Source of the DNA: SCTM01 sp965279655
GTDB taxonomy: Bacteria > Pseudomonadota > Alphaproteobacteria > Rhodospirillales > Rhodospirillaceae
Assembly: GCA_965279655.1 (NCBI GenBank)
Contig: OZ257255.1
Coordinates: 3,038,001 to 3,102,000 of the forward strand
Reading direction: 5' to 3'
DNA: 64,000 nucleotides
The position numbers and the translations under genes are program-made. The notes beneath the pieces are model-generated. The model ran no database searches. It was not told the origin of the DNA and saw only the letters and a program-made list of their open reading frames with translations. This document shows positions 16,113-25,616 of this stretch, piece by piece. Positions within the stretch are counted from its first letter, which is position 1. Each line of letters opens with the position of its first letter.

Positions 16113-17123
16113 CTAATGATATCCGTGGGATGAACCGACCTTCCCGCGGAAGACCCGGTACACATAGGCGGTATAGCCCAGCACTGCCGGCAGGCAGATG
16201 GCCGCACCGACCAATGTAAACACGAGGGTGCGCGGGGCGGCCGCCGCGTCCCAGATCGTGAGGGACGGCGGAACCACGAAGGGCCAGCGGCTCACACCGA
16301 GCCCGAGATAGCCGAGCCCGAACAGCGTCATGGCGAAAAGGAAGGGGCGACTGTCGGGGCCGCGATCAAGCCCGCGCCACAGCAGCCATGCTGCGGTGGG
16401 CGTCGCGAGCGGGACCGGAGCGAGGAACAGGATGTTCGGCATGACGAACCAGCGTTCGCGGACATCGGGATGGAACACCACCATCCACAGGCTGATCGCG
16501 CCCATCGCGACCATCACTCCGATCAATGCGAGTCTTGCCGCGCGGCGGGCGTGATCGCGCAGAGGCCCCTCGGTCTTGCCAAACAGCCAGCACGCGCCGA
16601 GCAGCGCGTAGCCGGGCAGCAACGCAACGCCAACCAACAAGCTGAACGGTGTCAGCCAATCGAACGCCCCGCCGGCGTACGCGCCATCCTCCACCTTGAT
16701 GCCTTGCACGAACGCGCCGAGCACCACGCCCTGGGCGAAGGCCGCGACAGTCGATCCCGCGCAGAAGGCGATGTCCCAGAGGTATTGGGAGCGTTCCGCC
16801 TTGAAGCGGAACTCGAAGGCTACGCCGCGGAAGATCAGCGCGATCAGCATCACCGTGATCGGCAGGTACGCCGCCGGCAGGATGATGCCGTAGGCGCGCG
16901 GGAACGCCGCCAGCAGACCCGCGCCGCCGATCACCAGCCACGTCTCGTTGCCGTCCCAGTAGGGCGCGACCGCCGTCATCATGGTGTCGCGCGCGGCGCG
17001 ATCTGGATGGGTCAGAAACAGCATGCCGACGCCGAGATCGAAGCCGTCCAGCAGCACGTACATGAATACGCCGCCGGCGATGATCGCGGCCCAGACGACG
17101 GGAAGGAGTTCCGCTTCGCTCAT
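16113..17123 (-). CDS. cydB: Cytochrome bd-type ubiquinol oxidase subunit II
   Basis: 336 residues with many transmembrane helices and the subunit II start VVWAAIIAGGVFMYVLLDGFDLGVGML. CydB pairs with CydA in the inner membrane to oxidise quinol and reduce oxygen to water, without proton pumping. Its start overlaps the cydA stop by four bases (translational coupling). No cydX-like small ORF was recognised after it and no cydDC is nearby. A run of seven T follows the stop on the coding strand, without a convincing stem. Confidence 0.95.
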   Translation of the reverse strand: MSEAELLPVVWAAIIAGGVFMYVLLDGFDLGVGMLFLTHPDRAARDTMMTAVAPYWDGNETWLVIGGAGLLAAFPRAYGIILPAAYLPITVMLIALIFRGVAFEFRFKAERSQYLWDIAFCAGSTVAAFAQGVVLGAFVQGIKVEDGAYAGGAFDWLTPFSLLVGVALLPGYALLGACWLFGKTEGPLRDHARRAARLALIGVMVAMGAISLWMVVFHPDVRERWFVMPNILFLAPVPLATPTAAWLLWRGLDRGPDSRPFLFAMTLFGLGYLGLGVSRWPFVVPPSLTIWDAAAAPRTLVFTLVGAAICLPAVLGYTAYVYRVFRGKVGSSHGYH

Positions 17124-18505
17124 GTGGATGCCGCCATCGGACGAGCGCCCAGGGCCGGGCCTTCAGGCTCCGGTGCGGCATCGGGACCGCGCCGCACGAG
17201 CTTGAGGATGTAGTAGATGCCCGCACCGAAGATGATGACGTAGGCGATGACGAACAGCGTCAACGATGTCGCCACTTGATGCGCTTGCAGCGGCGATGCC
17301 GCATCCGCCGTGCGCATCAAGCCCTGCACCACATAGGGTTGCCGCCCGGTCTCGGCGACGAACCAACCGCCCAGGACGGCGATGAAGCCCGCCGGCGTCA
17401 TGGCGACACAGGCCTTCAGAAACCAACGCGACGTGTAAACGCGTCCACCGCGATGCAGCATCGCACCGACGACCGCAACGGCGATCATCAGCAAGCCGAG
17501 CCCCACCATCACGCGAAATCCGAAGAACGGGATGGGCGCATAGGGCCGATCCTCAGGCGCGAAATCCTTGAGGCCTTGCACCACCCCGTCCCAGCTGTGA
17601 GTCAGAACCAGACTTCCGAGCTTCGGAATCGCGATCTCGAAGCGGTTCTCTTCTGCCTTCATATCCGGCCAGGCAAACAGGATCAGCGGGACGGACCCGC
17701 CGGTTTCCCAATGCGCCTCCAGCGCGGCGAGTTTCGCCGGCTGATATTCGCGCACCTCCAGGCCGTGGAAGTCGCCAATCACCGCTTGGGCCGGCGCGAA
17801 CAGCACCGCGAACCACAGGCCCATGGAGAGCATCACCTTCGCCGGTTCCACATGGACGCGCTTGAGCAAGTACCACGCGGCCGTGCCGATCACGGCGAAG
17901 GCAGTGGTGAGGTAAGCCGCGGACACCATATGCGCGAAGCGATAGGGGAACGACGGATTGAACACGATCGCCCACCAGTCCTCCGGATAGAAGATTCCGT
18001 CGCGGATCGAGTATCCGGCGGGCGTGTGCATCCAGCTATTGGCGGAGACGATCCAGAAGGCAGAGATCAAGGTGCCGACGGCCACCGCACACGTGGCGAA
18101 GAAGTGCAGCTTCTTGCCGACCTTCTGCCAGCCGAACAGCATGATGCCGAGGAAGGAGGCCTCGAGGAAAAACGCGCTCATCACCTCGAAGGCCATCAAC
18201 GGCCCGATGACGTTGCCGACGGCCTGGGAGAAGCGCGACCAGTTCGTGCCGAACTCGTAGGACAGCACCACCCCCGAGACGACGCCCATGCCGAAGGACA
18301 CGGCGAAGATCGTCAGCCAGAAGCGGTAGATGCGCCGGAACACGTCCTTTCCCGTGCGCAGCCACAGGAACTCGAGCATGGCGAGATAGCTCGCCAGCCC
18401 GATGGTGAATGCCGGGAAAATGATATGGAACGAGATCGTAAAGGCGAACTGCCAGCGCGACAGAAGAAGAGCGGTGTCCACGGCGGCCCCATCTCCAAAT
18501 GTCAT
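17120..18505 (-). CDS. cydA: Cytochrome bd-type ubiquinol oxidase subunit I
   Basis: 461 residues from the ATG at 18505 (a TTG at 18514 is an alternative). SRWQFAFTISFHIIFP holds the conserved first-helix His27. The region GRQPYVVQGLMRTADA matches the GRQPW signature with Tyr in place of Trp. The periplasmic Q-loop is short (total length below the 520 or so of E. coli CydA), and with the RTADA motif this points to the CIO (cyanide-insensitive) subgroup. It forms a high-affinity terminal oxidase with CydB, useful at low oxygen. Confidence 0.95.
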   Translation of the reverse strand: MTFGDGAAVDTALLLSRWQFAFTISFHIIFPAFTIGLASYLAMLEFLWLRTGKDVFRRIYRFWLTIFAVSFGMGVVSGVVLSYEFGTNWSRFSQAVGNVIGPLMAFEVMSAFFLEASFLGIMLFGWQKVGKKLHFFATCAVAVGTLISAFWIVSANSWMHTPAGYSIRDGIFYPEDWWAIVFNPSFPYRFAHMVSAAYLTTAFAVIGTAAWYLLKRVHVEPAKVMLSMGLWFAVLFAPAQAVIGDFHGLEVREYQPAKLAALEAHWETGGSVPLILFAWPDMKAEENRFEIAIPKLGSLVLTHSWDGVVQGLKDFAPEDRPYAPIPFFGFRVMVGLGLLMIAVAVVGAMLHRGGRVYTSRWFLKACVAMTPAGFIAVLGGWFVAETGRQPYVVQGLMRTADAASPLQAHQVATSLTLFVIAYVIIFGAGIYYILKLVRRGPDAAPEPEGPALGARPMAAST

Positions 18506-18630
18506 CACGGCCAAGCGAAGCGCGAGCCGGAACCCAGGGCAACGGGCACGGCGCGAGCCGCCCTGGACCCCGGATCGGCGCCACGCTAACGCGTGGCTTG
18601 TCCGGGGTGACAGCCCTAGTTTGGGGCGTC
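18501..18630. repeat. Palindromic intergenic repeat, diverged copy 1
   Basis: The space between cydA and the next gene reads GTCATCACGG..AAGCGAAGCGCGAGCCGGAACCCAGGG, then CCCTGGACCCCGGATC and TCCGGGGTGAC. This is the same order of blocks as the cleaner element at 52186-52307. The ends are inverted repeats of each other. Such elements are common between genes in alphaproteobacteria. The cydA start codon lies within its left edge, so it replaces the normal upstream region of cydA. Confidence 0.65.
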
Positions 18631-18714
18631 AGCCATGCACGCCCGACTCTTTCCCGCATCCTCCAGGCAGAGTATACCTAACCCCTTGGGGATACGGCGG
18701 GATTGGGGTCATCC

Positions 18715-20367
18715 ATGAGCCAACGCGAAGCAATGGAGTTCGACGTCGTGATCGTCGGCGCCGGGCCGGCGGGCCTGTCGGCGGCGATCCGCCTCAAGCA
18801 GCTTGCCGCGGCCGCCGAGCAGGACATCGGCGTGTGCGTCATCGAGAAGGGCTCGGAGGTCGGCGCGCATATCTTGTCGGGCGCCGTGATCGATCCGATC
18901 GCGCTCAACGAATTGATCCCGGACTGGAAAGAGAAGGGCGCGCCGCTCAATACCCCTGTCAGCGACGACCGCTTCCTGTTCCTGACTGAAGGCGGCTCGG
19001 TCCAGGTGCCCAACATGCTGATGCCGCCGCTGATGAACAATCACGGCAACTACGTCGTCAGCCTCGGCAATGTGTGCCGCTGGCTGGCGCAGCAGGCCGA
19101 AGCCATGGGTGTGGAGTTGTATCCCGGCTTCGCGGCGTCCGAAGTGCTGTTCGACGACAACGGCGCGGTGGTCGGCGTCGCCACGGGCGACATGGGCATC
19201 GGCCGCGACGGTGAGAAGACCTCCGCGTACGAACCCGGCATCGAACTGCGCGCGAAGTACACGATGATCGCCGAAGGCGTGCGCGGCTCGCTGGCGAAGG
19301 AACTCATCGCGCGCTTCGACCTGTCCAAGGACTCCGACTTCCCGAAGTTCGGCATCGGCCTGAAGGAGTTGTGGGAGATCGACCCGGCGCAGCACAAGCC
19401 CGGCCAGGTGACGCACACCATGGGCTGGCCGCTCGACGGCTCCACCGGCGGCGGATCGTTCATGTATCACCTGGAGAACAATCAGGTGTCGATCGGCTTC
19501 GTGGTGCACCTGAACTACAAGAATCCATACCTGTCGCCGTTCGATGAGTTCCAACGCTTCAAGCTCCACCCGGCGATCAAGCCTGTGCTGGAAGGCGGCC
19601 GGCGCATTTCTTACGGCGCGCGCGCGATCACCGAAGGCGGATTGCAGTCCGTGCCCAAACTCACGTTCCCCGGCGGCGCGCTGATCGGCTGCGCCGCGGG
19701 CTTCGTGAACCTGCCGCGCATCAAAGGCAGCCACAACGCCATGAAGACCGGCATGCTGGCGGCGGAAGCGGCGTTCGGCGCGCTGAAAGAAGGCCGCGCG
19801 CAGGATGAACTCACCGCCTATCCGGCGGCGTGGAAGAAGAGCTGGTCCTACAAGGACCTCTATCGCGTGCGCAACGTGAAGCCCCTGTGGAGCAGGTTCG
19901 GGTTGATCGGCCTGGGCGTGGCGGGCATCGACATGTGGATGAACAATCTCGGCATCGGCCTGCCCTTCACCTTGGGCCACGGCAAGCCGGACTCCGCGAC
20001 GCTCAAACCCGCGAACAAATCCAAGCCGATCGCCTACCCCAAACCCGATGGGAAGATCTCGTTCGACAAGCTGTCGTCGGTGTTCATCTCGAACACAAAC
20101 CACGAAGAGAACCAGCCCATCCACCTGCTGTTGATCGACCCGTCGATCCCGATCGGCCGCAACCTGCCGCTGTGGGCGGAACCGGCCCAGCGCTATTGCC
20201 CGGCGGGCGTGTACGAGGTGGTGGACGGCGAAATGGGAACGAAGAAGTTCCAGATCAACGCCCAGAACTGCGTCCACTGCAAAACCTGCGATATCAAGGA
20301 CCCGAGCCAGAACATCACCTGGACCGTACCCCAGGGTGGTGGCGGTCCGAATTACCCCAACATGTGA
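18715..20367 (+). CDS. Electron transfer flavoprotein-ubiquinone oxidoreductase
   Basis: 550 residues. FAD site VVIVGAGPAGLSAAIRLKQ at the start; C-terminal ferredoxin-like segment with the [4Fe-4S] ligands in CPAGVYE and NCVHCKTCDIKDPSQNITW. The protein passes electrons from reduced ETF (fed by acyl-CoA dehydrogenases) to the quinone pool on the inner face of the membrane. ATG at 18715 is used; a TTG four codons upstream is possible. An acyl-CoA dehydrogenase gene at 44887 would be a natural electron source. Confidence 0.95.
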   Translation: MSQREAMEFDVVIVGAGPAGLSAAIRLKQLAAAAEQDIGVCVIEKGSEVGAHILSGAVIDPIALNELIPDWKEKGAPLNTPVSDDRFLFLTEGGSVQVPNMLMPPLMNNHGNYVVSLGNVCRWLAQQAEAMGVELYPGFAASEVLFDDNGAVVGVATGDMGIGRDGEKTSAYEPGIELRAKYTMIAEGVRGSLAKELIARFDLSKDSDFPKFGIGLKELWEIDPAQHKPGQVTHTMGWPLDGSTGGGSFMYHLENNQVSIGFVVHLNYKNPYLSPFDEFQRFKLHPAIKPVLEGGRRISYGARAITEGGLQSVPKLTFPGGALIGCAAGFVNLPRIKGSHNAMKTGMLAAEAAFGALKEGRAQDELTAYPAAWKKSWSYKDLYRVRNVKPLWSRFGLIGLGVAGIDMWMNNLGIGLPFTLGHGKPDSATLKPANKSKPIAYPKPDGKISFDKLSSVFISNTNHEENQPIHLLLIDPSIPIGRNLPLWAEPAQRYCPAGVYEVVDGEMGTKKFQINAQNCVHCKTCDIKDPSQNITWTVPQGGGGPNYPNM

Positions 20368-20529
20368 GCGGTTCCCGGGCGCATCGGAGCCGAACCTCTC
20401 GGTTTTGTCAGGATTCCGGCGACCCTAGGCAGGTCTAAAGAGCATTCCGGAATCCCTTCGCCCCGGTATGATGGCCCCAGGCCCGCGCCCCAGGCGCAGC
20501 CAACCATCTGCGGCAACTTTCCGGGTATC

Positions 20530-22257
20530 ATGACCGTCCGCCTCGTTTCCCTCGCGCTCGCCGGCGTGCTGACCGCCGCCCTTACCGCCCCTGCCTGCGC
20601 GGCCTCCGCCAAGCAAAGCGTCACGCCACAAGTCGTGAAGAGTAAGACCCTGAGCGGCGCTTACCTTTCCGCGCGGCATGCGGAGGCCAACGCCGACAAC
20701 GAAGGCGCTACCCAGTTCTTCAATCGCGCATTGCAGCTCGATCCGGAAAACCAGGAGTTGTTGCGCCAGGCGTTTTTCCTCGCCGCCCAGGTGGGCGACT
20801 TCAACACGGCCATCCCGGCGGCCCAGAAGTCCTACGACGGCTCGCAGCAGCTCTCGATGGCGCCGCTGATCTTGGCGGTCGCGCACTTCAAGAAGGGCGA
20901 GTACGACCAGACGAACGCACTTCTGCGCAAGATCTCCGGCCAGAGCCCGGTCGGCTTCTCTCTGCCGATGCTGCGCGCTTGGGCTTTGGCGCCAAAGGAA
21001 TCCGTGGACAAGGCGCTCGGGGAACTCGCCCCCCTTCAAGGCCCGAAGGGTGCGATCGATCTCTACAACGTCATGGCCGGGATGCTGAACGAGCACTACG
21101 GCCGCGGCGCAGAGGCGTTGGCGAATTACGAGCCGGTCGCCGGACATATCGAAAACCAGGCGCTGTCGATGGTGCGACTGGTAACTGCCGGCTATATGCG
21201 CCAGGGCAAGGTGGCGGAAGCCAAAGCCCTCGTCGCGAAATATCGCGCCGCCCGCGGCGGCAGCCCGATGACCGACGGATACCTCGACGCGTTCGTCGAT
21301 CCGCAGCGTGTGGCGAAAAAGGTCACCGCGCAGGACGGCATGGCGGAAGCGCTGTTCGCGTCGTCGCAGATCTTGCTGCAGGCGGCGAACACCGCGTTCA
21401 GCGCGCAACTGGCCGTGGTGTACGGGCAGAGCGCGCTTTACCTCAATCCCGAGATGAGCTTCGTGCGGCGCATCATCGGAATCACGCTCGCGGGCTCGAA
21501 CCGGTTCGAAGAATCCAACGCGATGCTGGCCACGATCAAGAAGAGCGAGCCGGGCTATCTCGCCGTGCAAATGCAGATGGCGGAGAACCTGGAGCGTCTG
21601 GAGAAGCCGGCCGAAGCACTCGTGATGCTGCAGGCCATCGCCAAGGAAAAGGCGGATTGGCCGGACGCGCAGGTCGCGATCGGCGATCACTATCGCCGCG
21701 AGAAGAAGTTCGCCGAGGCCGTGGACGCCTACGACAAGGCCTTCAAGCTGTGGCCAAAGGGAGAATCGGGGTCCTGGCAGGCCTACTACGCGCGCGGCAT
21801 CGCCCTGGAACGCATCAAGCAGTTTGACCGCGCCGACAAGGACTTCCGCAAGGCGATCTCGCTGAACGGCGAGGACGCGGGCCTGCTCAACTATCTCGGC
21901 TACTCGTTGATCGAGCGCGGCGTGAACGTTCAAGAAGGCCGCGCCCTGATCGAGAAGGCCTACAAGCTGCGCCCCGGCGACGGCTACATCACGGATAGCC
22001 TCGGATGGGCGATGTACCTGATGGGCGAAACCGAGGGCGCGGTGAAGAACCTCGAGAAGGCGGTCGAGAGCACCCCGGCCGACCCGACCATCAACGAGCA
22101 TCTTGGCGATGCCTATTGGAAGATCGGCCGCCGCCAGGAAGCGATGTTCCAATGGCGCCGGGCGCTCAGCCTCGATCCGGACGACACCCAGCGCTCGGCC
22201 CTGCAGAAGAAGGTCGCGCAGGGGCTCGCCAGCAACGAGGCGCAGCAGTCCCGTTGA
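20530..22257 (+). CDS. Exported tetratricopeptide-repeat protein
   Basis: 575 residues: signal peptide (about 1-24, ending CAASA; a lipobox is not clear), then TPR-like helical repeats throughout, clearest at about 45-110 (ATQFFNRALQLDPENQELL) and 380-560 (FAEAVDAYDKAFKLWP, DRADKDFRKAISLNGEDAGLLNYLGYSL, GAVKNLEKAVESTPADPTINEHLGDAYW). TPRs bind partner proteins; this is probably a periplasmic scaffold. Its stop overlaps the ispE start (TTGA), so the two are translationally coupled, a linkage that seems recurrent in alphaproteobacteria. Confidence 0.85.
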   Translation: MTVRLVSLALAGVLTAALTAPACAASAKQSVTPQVVKSKTLSGAYLSARHAEANADNEGATQFFNRALQLDPENQELLRQAFFLAAQVGDFNTAIPAAQKSYDGSQQLSMAPLILAVAHFKKGEYDQTNALLRKISGQSPVGFSLPMLRAWALAPKESVDKALGELAPLQGPKGAIDLYNVMAGMLNEHYGRGAEALANYEPVAGHIENQALSMVRLVTAGYMRQGKVAEAKALVAKYRAARGGSPMTDGYLDAFVDPQRVAKKVTAQDGMAEALFASSQILLQAANTAFSAQLAVVYGQSALYLNPEMSFVRRIIGITLAGSNRFEESNAMLATIKKSEPGYLAVQMQMAENLERLEKPAEALVMLQAIAKEKADWPDAQVAIGDHYRREKKFAEAVDAYDKAFKLWPKGESGSWQAYYARGIALERIKQFDRADKDFRKAISLNGEDAGLLNYLGYSLIERGVNVQEGRALIEKAYKLRPGDGYITDSLGWAMYLMGETEGAVKNLEKAVESTPADPTINEHLGDAYWKIGRRQEAMFQWRRALSLDPDDTQRSALQKKVAQGLASNEAQQSR

Positions 22258-23129
22258 CGCGCGCGGCCGAAACCTTGCGCGAAGCAGCGCCGGCGAAGAT
22301 CAATCTCTTCCTCCAAATCTGCGGTAAGCGCGCCGACGGCTATCACCTGCTCGACTCCCTGGTGGTGTTCGCCGCCGTCGGCGATGAGATCGCCGCGGAG
22401 GATTCCGAGCAATGGTCGCTCGACATCGACGGACCGTTCGCCGGCAGCTTGAGCGCGGGCGACGACAACCTGGTGCTGCGTGCGGCGCGCTATCTCGCCG
22501 CGCGGCGCGGCGGGCCCGCGGGCGCGGCCCTGCGTCTGACGAAAAACCTCCCGGTTGCCTCGGGCATCGGCGGCGGATCGTCCGATGCAGCCGCCGCGAT
22601 CCGCGCCTGCGCGAGACTCTGGGATCTTGAAGTCGAACGGCTCGACGCCGGCGACGTGGCGCAAGCCTTGGGCGCGGACGTGCCCGTGTGCCTGGCCCGC
22701 AAGCCCACGCGCATGACCGGCATCGGCGAGACGCTGTCGCCGGCGCCGCCCTTGCCGCCCTTCGCGCTGGTACTCGCCAATCCGCGCATCGCGCTGTCCA
22801 CGGCGACGGTGTTCAAGGCCCTGGGCGGACGGCACAGCGGCAAGGCGGCCGCGCTGCCCGACAGTTTCGCCGACGTACGCGATTTCGCCGTATGGCTGAA
22901 CGGCTGCACCAACGATCTGATGGCGCCGGCGCGGGAGCAATTGCCCGTCATTCGCGACGTGATCGCCGCCCTGACCGGCACCAACGACTGTCTGCTGGCG
23001 CGTCTTTCGGGGAGCGGGCCGACGTGCTTCGGGCTCTATCCCACCCTGCGCGCTGCGGAGAATGCCGCGGCTTTTCTGCAGAAATCACGGCCCGATTGGT
23101 GGGTTGCAGCCGCGGCCCAATTTGCATAA
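22254..23129 (+). CDS. ispE: 4-diphosphocytidyl-2-C-methyl-D-erythritol kinase
   Basis: 291 residues. GHMP-kinase landmarks: APAKINLFLQICGKRADGYH at the start, the ATP loop PVASGIGGGSSDAAAAIRA, and SGSGPTCFGLY near the end. It phosphorylates CDP-methylerythritol in the non-mevalonate isoprenoid pathway. No ATG fits; a TTG at 22254 overlapping the TGA of the previous gene as TTGA gives the expected N-terminus. The tRNA-Gln gene begins 27 bases after the stop. Confidence 0.95.
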   Translation: MTRAAETLREAAPAKINLFLQICGKRADGYHLLDSLVVFAAVGDEIAAEDSEQWSLDIDGPFAGSLSAGDDNLVLRAARYLAARRGGPAGAALRLTKNLPVASGIGGGSSDAAAAIRACARLWDLEVERLDAGDVAQALGADVPVCLARKPTRMTGIGETLSPAPPLPPFALVLANPRIALSTATVFKALGGRHSGKAAALPDSFADVRDFAVWLNGCTNDLMAPAREQLPVIRDVIAALTGTNDCLLARLSGSGPTCFGLYPTLRAAENAAAFLQKSRPDWWVAAAAQFA

Positions 23130-23155
23130 TGTCCGGCCACTTTTGCTGGCCTTAT

Positions 23156-23229
23156 TGGGGCGTCGCCAAGCGGTAAGGCATCGGTTTTTGGTACCGACAT
23201 CCCAGGTTCGATCCCTGGCGCCCCAGCCA
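23156..23229 (+). tRNA. tRNA-Gln (anticodon TTG), CCA encoded
   Basis: The acceptor stem TGGGGCG (23156-23162) pairs with CGCCCCA (23219-23225). The anticodon arm TCGGT-TTTTGGT-ACCGA gives anticodon TTG, reading CAA. The T arm is CCAGG-TTCGATC-CCTGG. A G discriminator and genomically encoded CCA complete 74 bases. It lies between ispE and the convergent VWA gene. No direct repeat of its 3' end was seen elsewhere, so no sign of integration. Confidence 0.97.
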
Positions 23230-23263
23230 CCTTTCAATAGCTTATCCCGACAGCGCGATCGCG

Positions 23264-24304
23264 CTAGGTCATCCGGTTTGACCAGAGCAGGGACAGCACC
23301 ATTGCGATCAACAGCAGAATAAGCGCGGGCGCGGCGATGAAGGCCGTGAGCTCGGTGCGCTTGGTCTCTGCGACAAACTGGGTCGTCAGCGTCTTGTAGA
23401 TTTCCTTCAGCTCGGTCGCGGACTGCGCGTTGTAGTGGGCGGCCTTCGTGATGGCCGCGATCTCCTTGAGGGTTTCCGCATCCGGCTGCATGCGCATGAA
23501 GCCGCCGCCGAAGTCCGATACCGAGCCTTGCGGCGCGCCGAAGCCGATGGTGAAAACCCGCACGCCGCGATCCGCCGCGATGCGCGCCGCATCCAGCGGC
23601 GGAACCCCGGCGTTGGTCCGTCCGTCGGAGAGAAGGACGATCACGGCCGACGTATAGCTGCCCGGAGGGACAGGTGGTGGCGCGGTGGACTTCGTCTCCG
23701 GCGGCTTGCCGAGTTCGCGGGACCGCGGCTCGCGCGCGCTCACGGAAGACAGTGACTGACCCAATTCCAATTCGGGAAAGATCGCCTGCAGGGACGCGAC
23801 GATCCCGCTGCCGACGGCCGTGTAGCGTTGCGGATGCAAGCGCTCCAGCGCATCGAGAACATCCTGATGGATCAGTGTGGGCATCTGCGCCAGCATCGCG
23901 TTTCCCGAGAACGCGACCAAGCCGATGCGGACACCGCGCGGCTGTTCGGCCACGAAGGTCCGCGCGGCGGCTTGCGCGGCGGCCATGCGCGTGGGCGGAA
24001 CGTCCTGTGCGCGCATGCTGCCGGACACGTCGATCGCCAGCACGATGGTCGCCCGGTCAGACGGGAGCGTGATGACCGCCGTGGGCCGCGCGAGCGCGAA
24101 GACCATCAGAACCAACGCCGCGAAGAACAACAGAGGCGGCACGTGGCGGCGGAAGCTGGCCTTGCCCGCGATGGCCTCGCGGATCAGGCCAAGGTCCGAG
24201 AACGCGATCGCACGCTTACGGCGGCGCAGCAGCCACACATAGGCAAAGGGCAGCACGACAAGAGCCGGCGCCAGCCAAAGCCCTAACGGCCAAAGGAAAT
24301 CCAT
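23264..24304 (-). CDS. BatA-like membrane protein with von Willebrand A domain
   Basis: 346 residues: two N-terminal helices (about 5-25 and 54-72) with RRRKRAIAFSDLGL between them, as in BatA; a VWA domain from about 85 with the MIDAS motif DVSGSM at 92-97 and LLSDGRTNAG later; a C-terminal helix (about 320-340). A Pro/Ser-rich insertion (around 215-235) breaks the VWA domain. Relatives usually sit beside a MoxR ATPase, a DUF58 protein and BatB/D; none is here, so it is an orphan. Start ATG at 24304 overlaps the divergent strand's upstream region. Confidence 0.85.
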   Translation of the reverse strand: MDFLWPLGLWLAPALVVLPFAYVWLLRRRKRAIAFSDLGLIREAIAGKASFRRHVPPLLFFAALVLMVFALARPTAVITLPSDRATIVLAIDVSGSMRAQDVPPTRMAAAQAAARTFVAEQPRGVRIGLVAFSGNAMLAQMPTLIHQDVLDALERLHPQRYTAVGSGIVASLQAIFPELELGQSLSSVSAREPRSRELGKPPETKSTAPPPVPPGSYTSAVIVLLSDGRTNAGVPPLDAARIAADRGVRVFTIGFGAPQGSVSDFGGGFMRMQPDAETLKEIAAITKAAHYNAQSATELKEIYKTLTTQFVAETKRTELTAFIAAPALILLLIAMVLSLLWSNRMT

Positions 24305-24452
24305 GACGGCCCGCCTCTTCACCGGCCCTGAAGCGAAGGAACTATCGCAGGAATCCGCTCAGGAGCCCATCTCGCAATGCCTGTTCTCAGACCCCTCGAA
24401 CCACCCTAGGCTTGTAGTCTCGCCGGGGGGCGATAAGCGAAGGGGGGTGGGC

Positions 24453-25616
24453 ATGGCCTACAAGATTCTCAGCCTGGATGGTGGCGGCACCTGGGCCATG
24501 CTCGAGGCCATGGCGTTGAGGGACCTCTATGGGTCAGCGACCAGGGGGCACGAGGTCCTCGGCAAGTTCGACCTCGTCGCGGCCAACTCAGGCGGCGCCT
24601 TCATCCTCGGCGCGTTACGCGAGAACTGGACCCTGCAAGAGACCTTTGATTTCTTCTTCACCGAGGCGACGCGAAAGAGGGTGTTTGCCAGTCGCGGCTT
24701 CAGCTTCGTGTGGCCGTTCGAGAAACTGCTCGGGATCGGCTACAGGTACGACACGGCGAAAAAATTCACGGCGCTTCAGGGCATGTTCCCGGTGGAGGGA
24801 ACCAAGCCGATGTCCACGCGCGGCGGTTCCTTCGGCGGCTCGGCGCGGCACACCGATCTCCTGATCGTGGGCTTCAACTACGATACAGTGCGCGCGGCCT
24901 ATTTCCGCTCAAACTCCGCGAGCCTTGCCTCCAGCGGCGGGGGCGGTGCCAATCCGACCCTAAACGAGGCCATCCACATCTCCTCCACGGCGCCGGTGAA
25001 CTATTTCGATGCCCCCGCCGCCGTTTCCGGCTGCCGCTACTGGGACGGGGCGGTCGCGGGCATCAACAACCCCGCACTGGCCGGCGTGATCGAAGCCCTG
25101 CGCAACAAAAAGGCCGCCGACACGATCCATGTGCTCAGTCTGGGGTCGGGCGCGATGCGCCTACCTCTTGCGTCCAACGCGTCCGGAACCGACGCGACGC
25201 TCGTGCAAGATCTGCCGGACTACAGTGTCAAGCGCGACATCAAGAAGATCGCTCACGCTATCCTGGACGATCCGCCTGATGCCGCCACATTCGTCGCGCA
25301 CGTCTCCATGGGCGGCGTGGACGCGACACCGCGCATCATTCGCATGAACCCGATCCTGCGTCCGGTGCGGGATGCTGTCGGCAAATGGCAGGCGCCGCCG
25401 GGATTGACCCTGTCGGAGTTCAGGAAGTTGCGCGATCTGGACTTCGACGTCCTGAAGCAGAAGGACGCCATTTTCATCGAGACCTTCGGCAAAGCATGGC
25501 TCGCGGACGCGGTTCCCAACCAGCCGATCCAGATGGACGGCGGCACGTTCGCGCAGACCATCCCCTATGAATCCTATTCGCAGGCCAAGGCGGCCTGGAT
25601 CGCCTTGCCGCCCTAA
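24453..25616 (+). CDS. Patatin-like phospholipase
   Basis: 387 residues from the ATG at 24453, preceded by AGGGGGGTGG; an ATG at 24303 in the same frame gives a poor N-terminus. The oxyanion GGG at residues 10-12 (LSLDGGGTW), the nucleophile elbow ANSGGAF (Ser46; first Gly of GxSxG is Ala here) and the Asp of YWDGAVAG (Asp198) form the patatin Ser-Asp dyad. Family members hydrolyse acyl chains from lipids. No signal peptide, so likely cytoplasmic. Its stop overlaps the stop of the convergent oxidoreductase. Confidence 0.88.
   Translation: MAYKILSLDGGGTWAMLEAMALRDLYGSATRGHEVLGKFDLVAANSGGAFILGALRENWTLQETFDFFFTEATRKRVFASRGFSFVWPFEKLLGIGYRYDTAKKFTALQGMFPVEGTKPMSTRGGSFGGSARHTDLLIVGFNYDTVRAAYFRSNSASLASSGGGGANPTLNEAIHISSTAPVNYFDAPAAVSGCRYWDGAVAGINNPALAGVIEALRNKKAADTIHVLSLGSGAMRLPLASNASGTDATLVQDLPDYSVKRDIKKIAHAILDDPPDAATFVAHVSMGGVDATPRIIRMNPILRPVRDAVGKWQAPPGLTLSEFRKLRDLDFDVLKQKDAIFIETFGKAWLADAVPNQPIQMDGGTFAQTIPYESYSQAKAAWIALPP

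Noticed and set aside
23156..23229. tRNA-Gln as an integration site
   Set aside because: No second copy of its 3' end, no integrase and no mobile genes nearby.
23252..23265. 14-base palindrome AGCGCGATCGCGCT at the 3' end of the VWA gene
   Set aside because: No T run, overlaps the stop codon, and short GC palindromes are frequent here; too weak to call a terminator.
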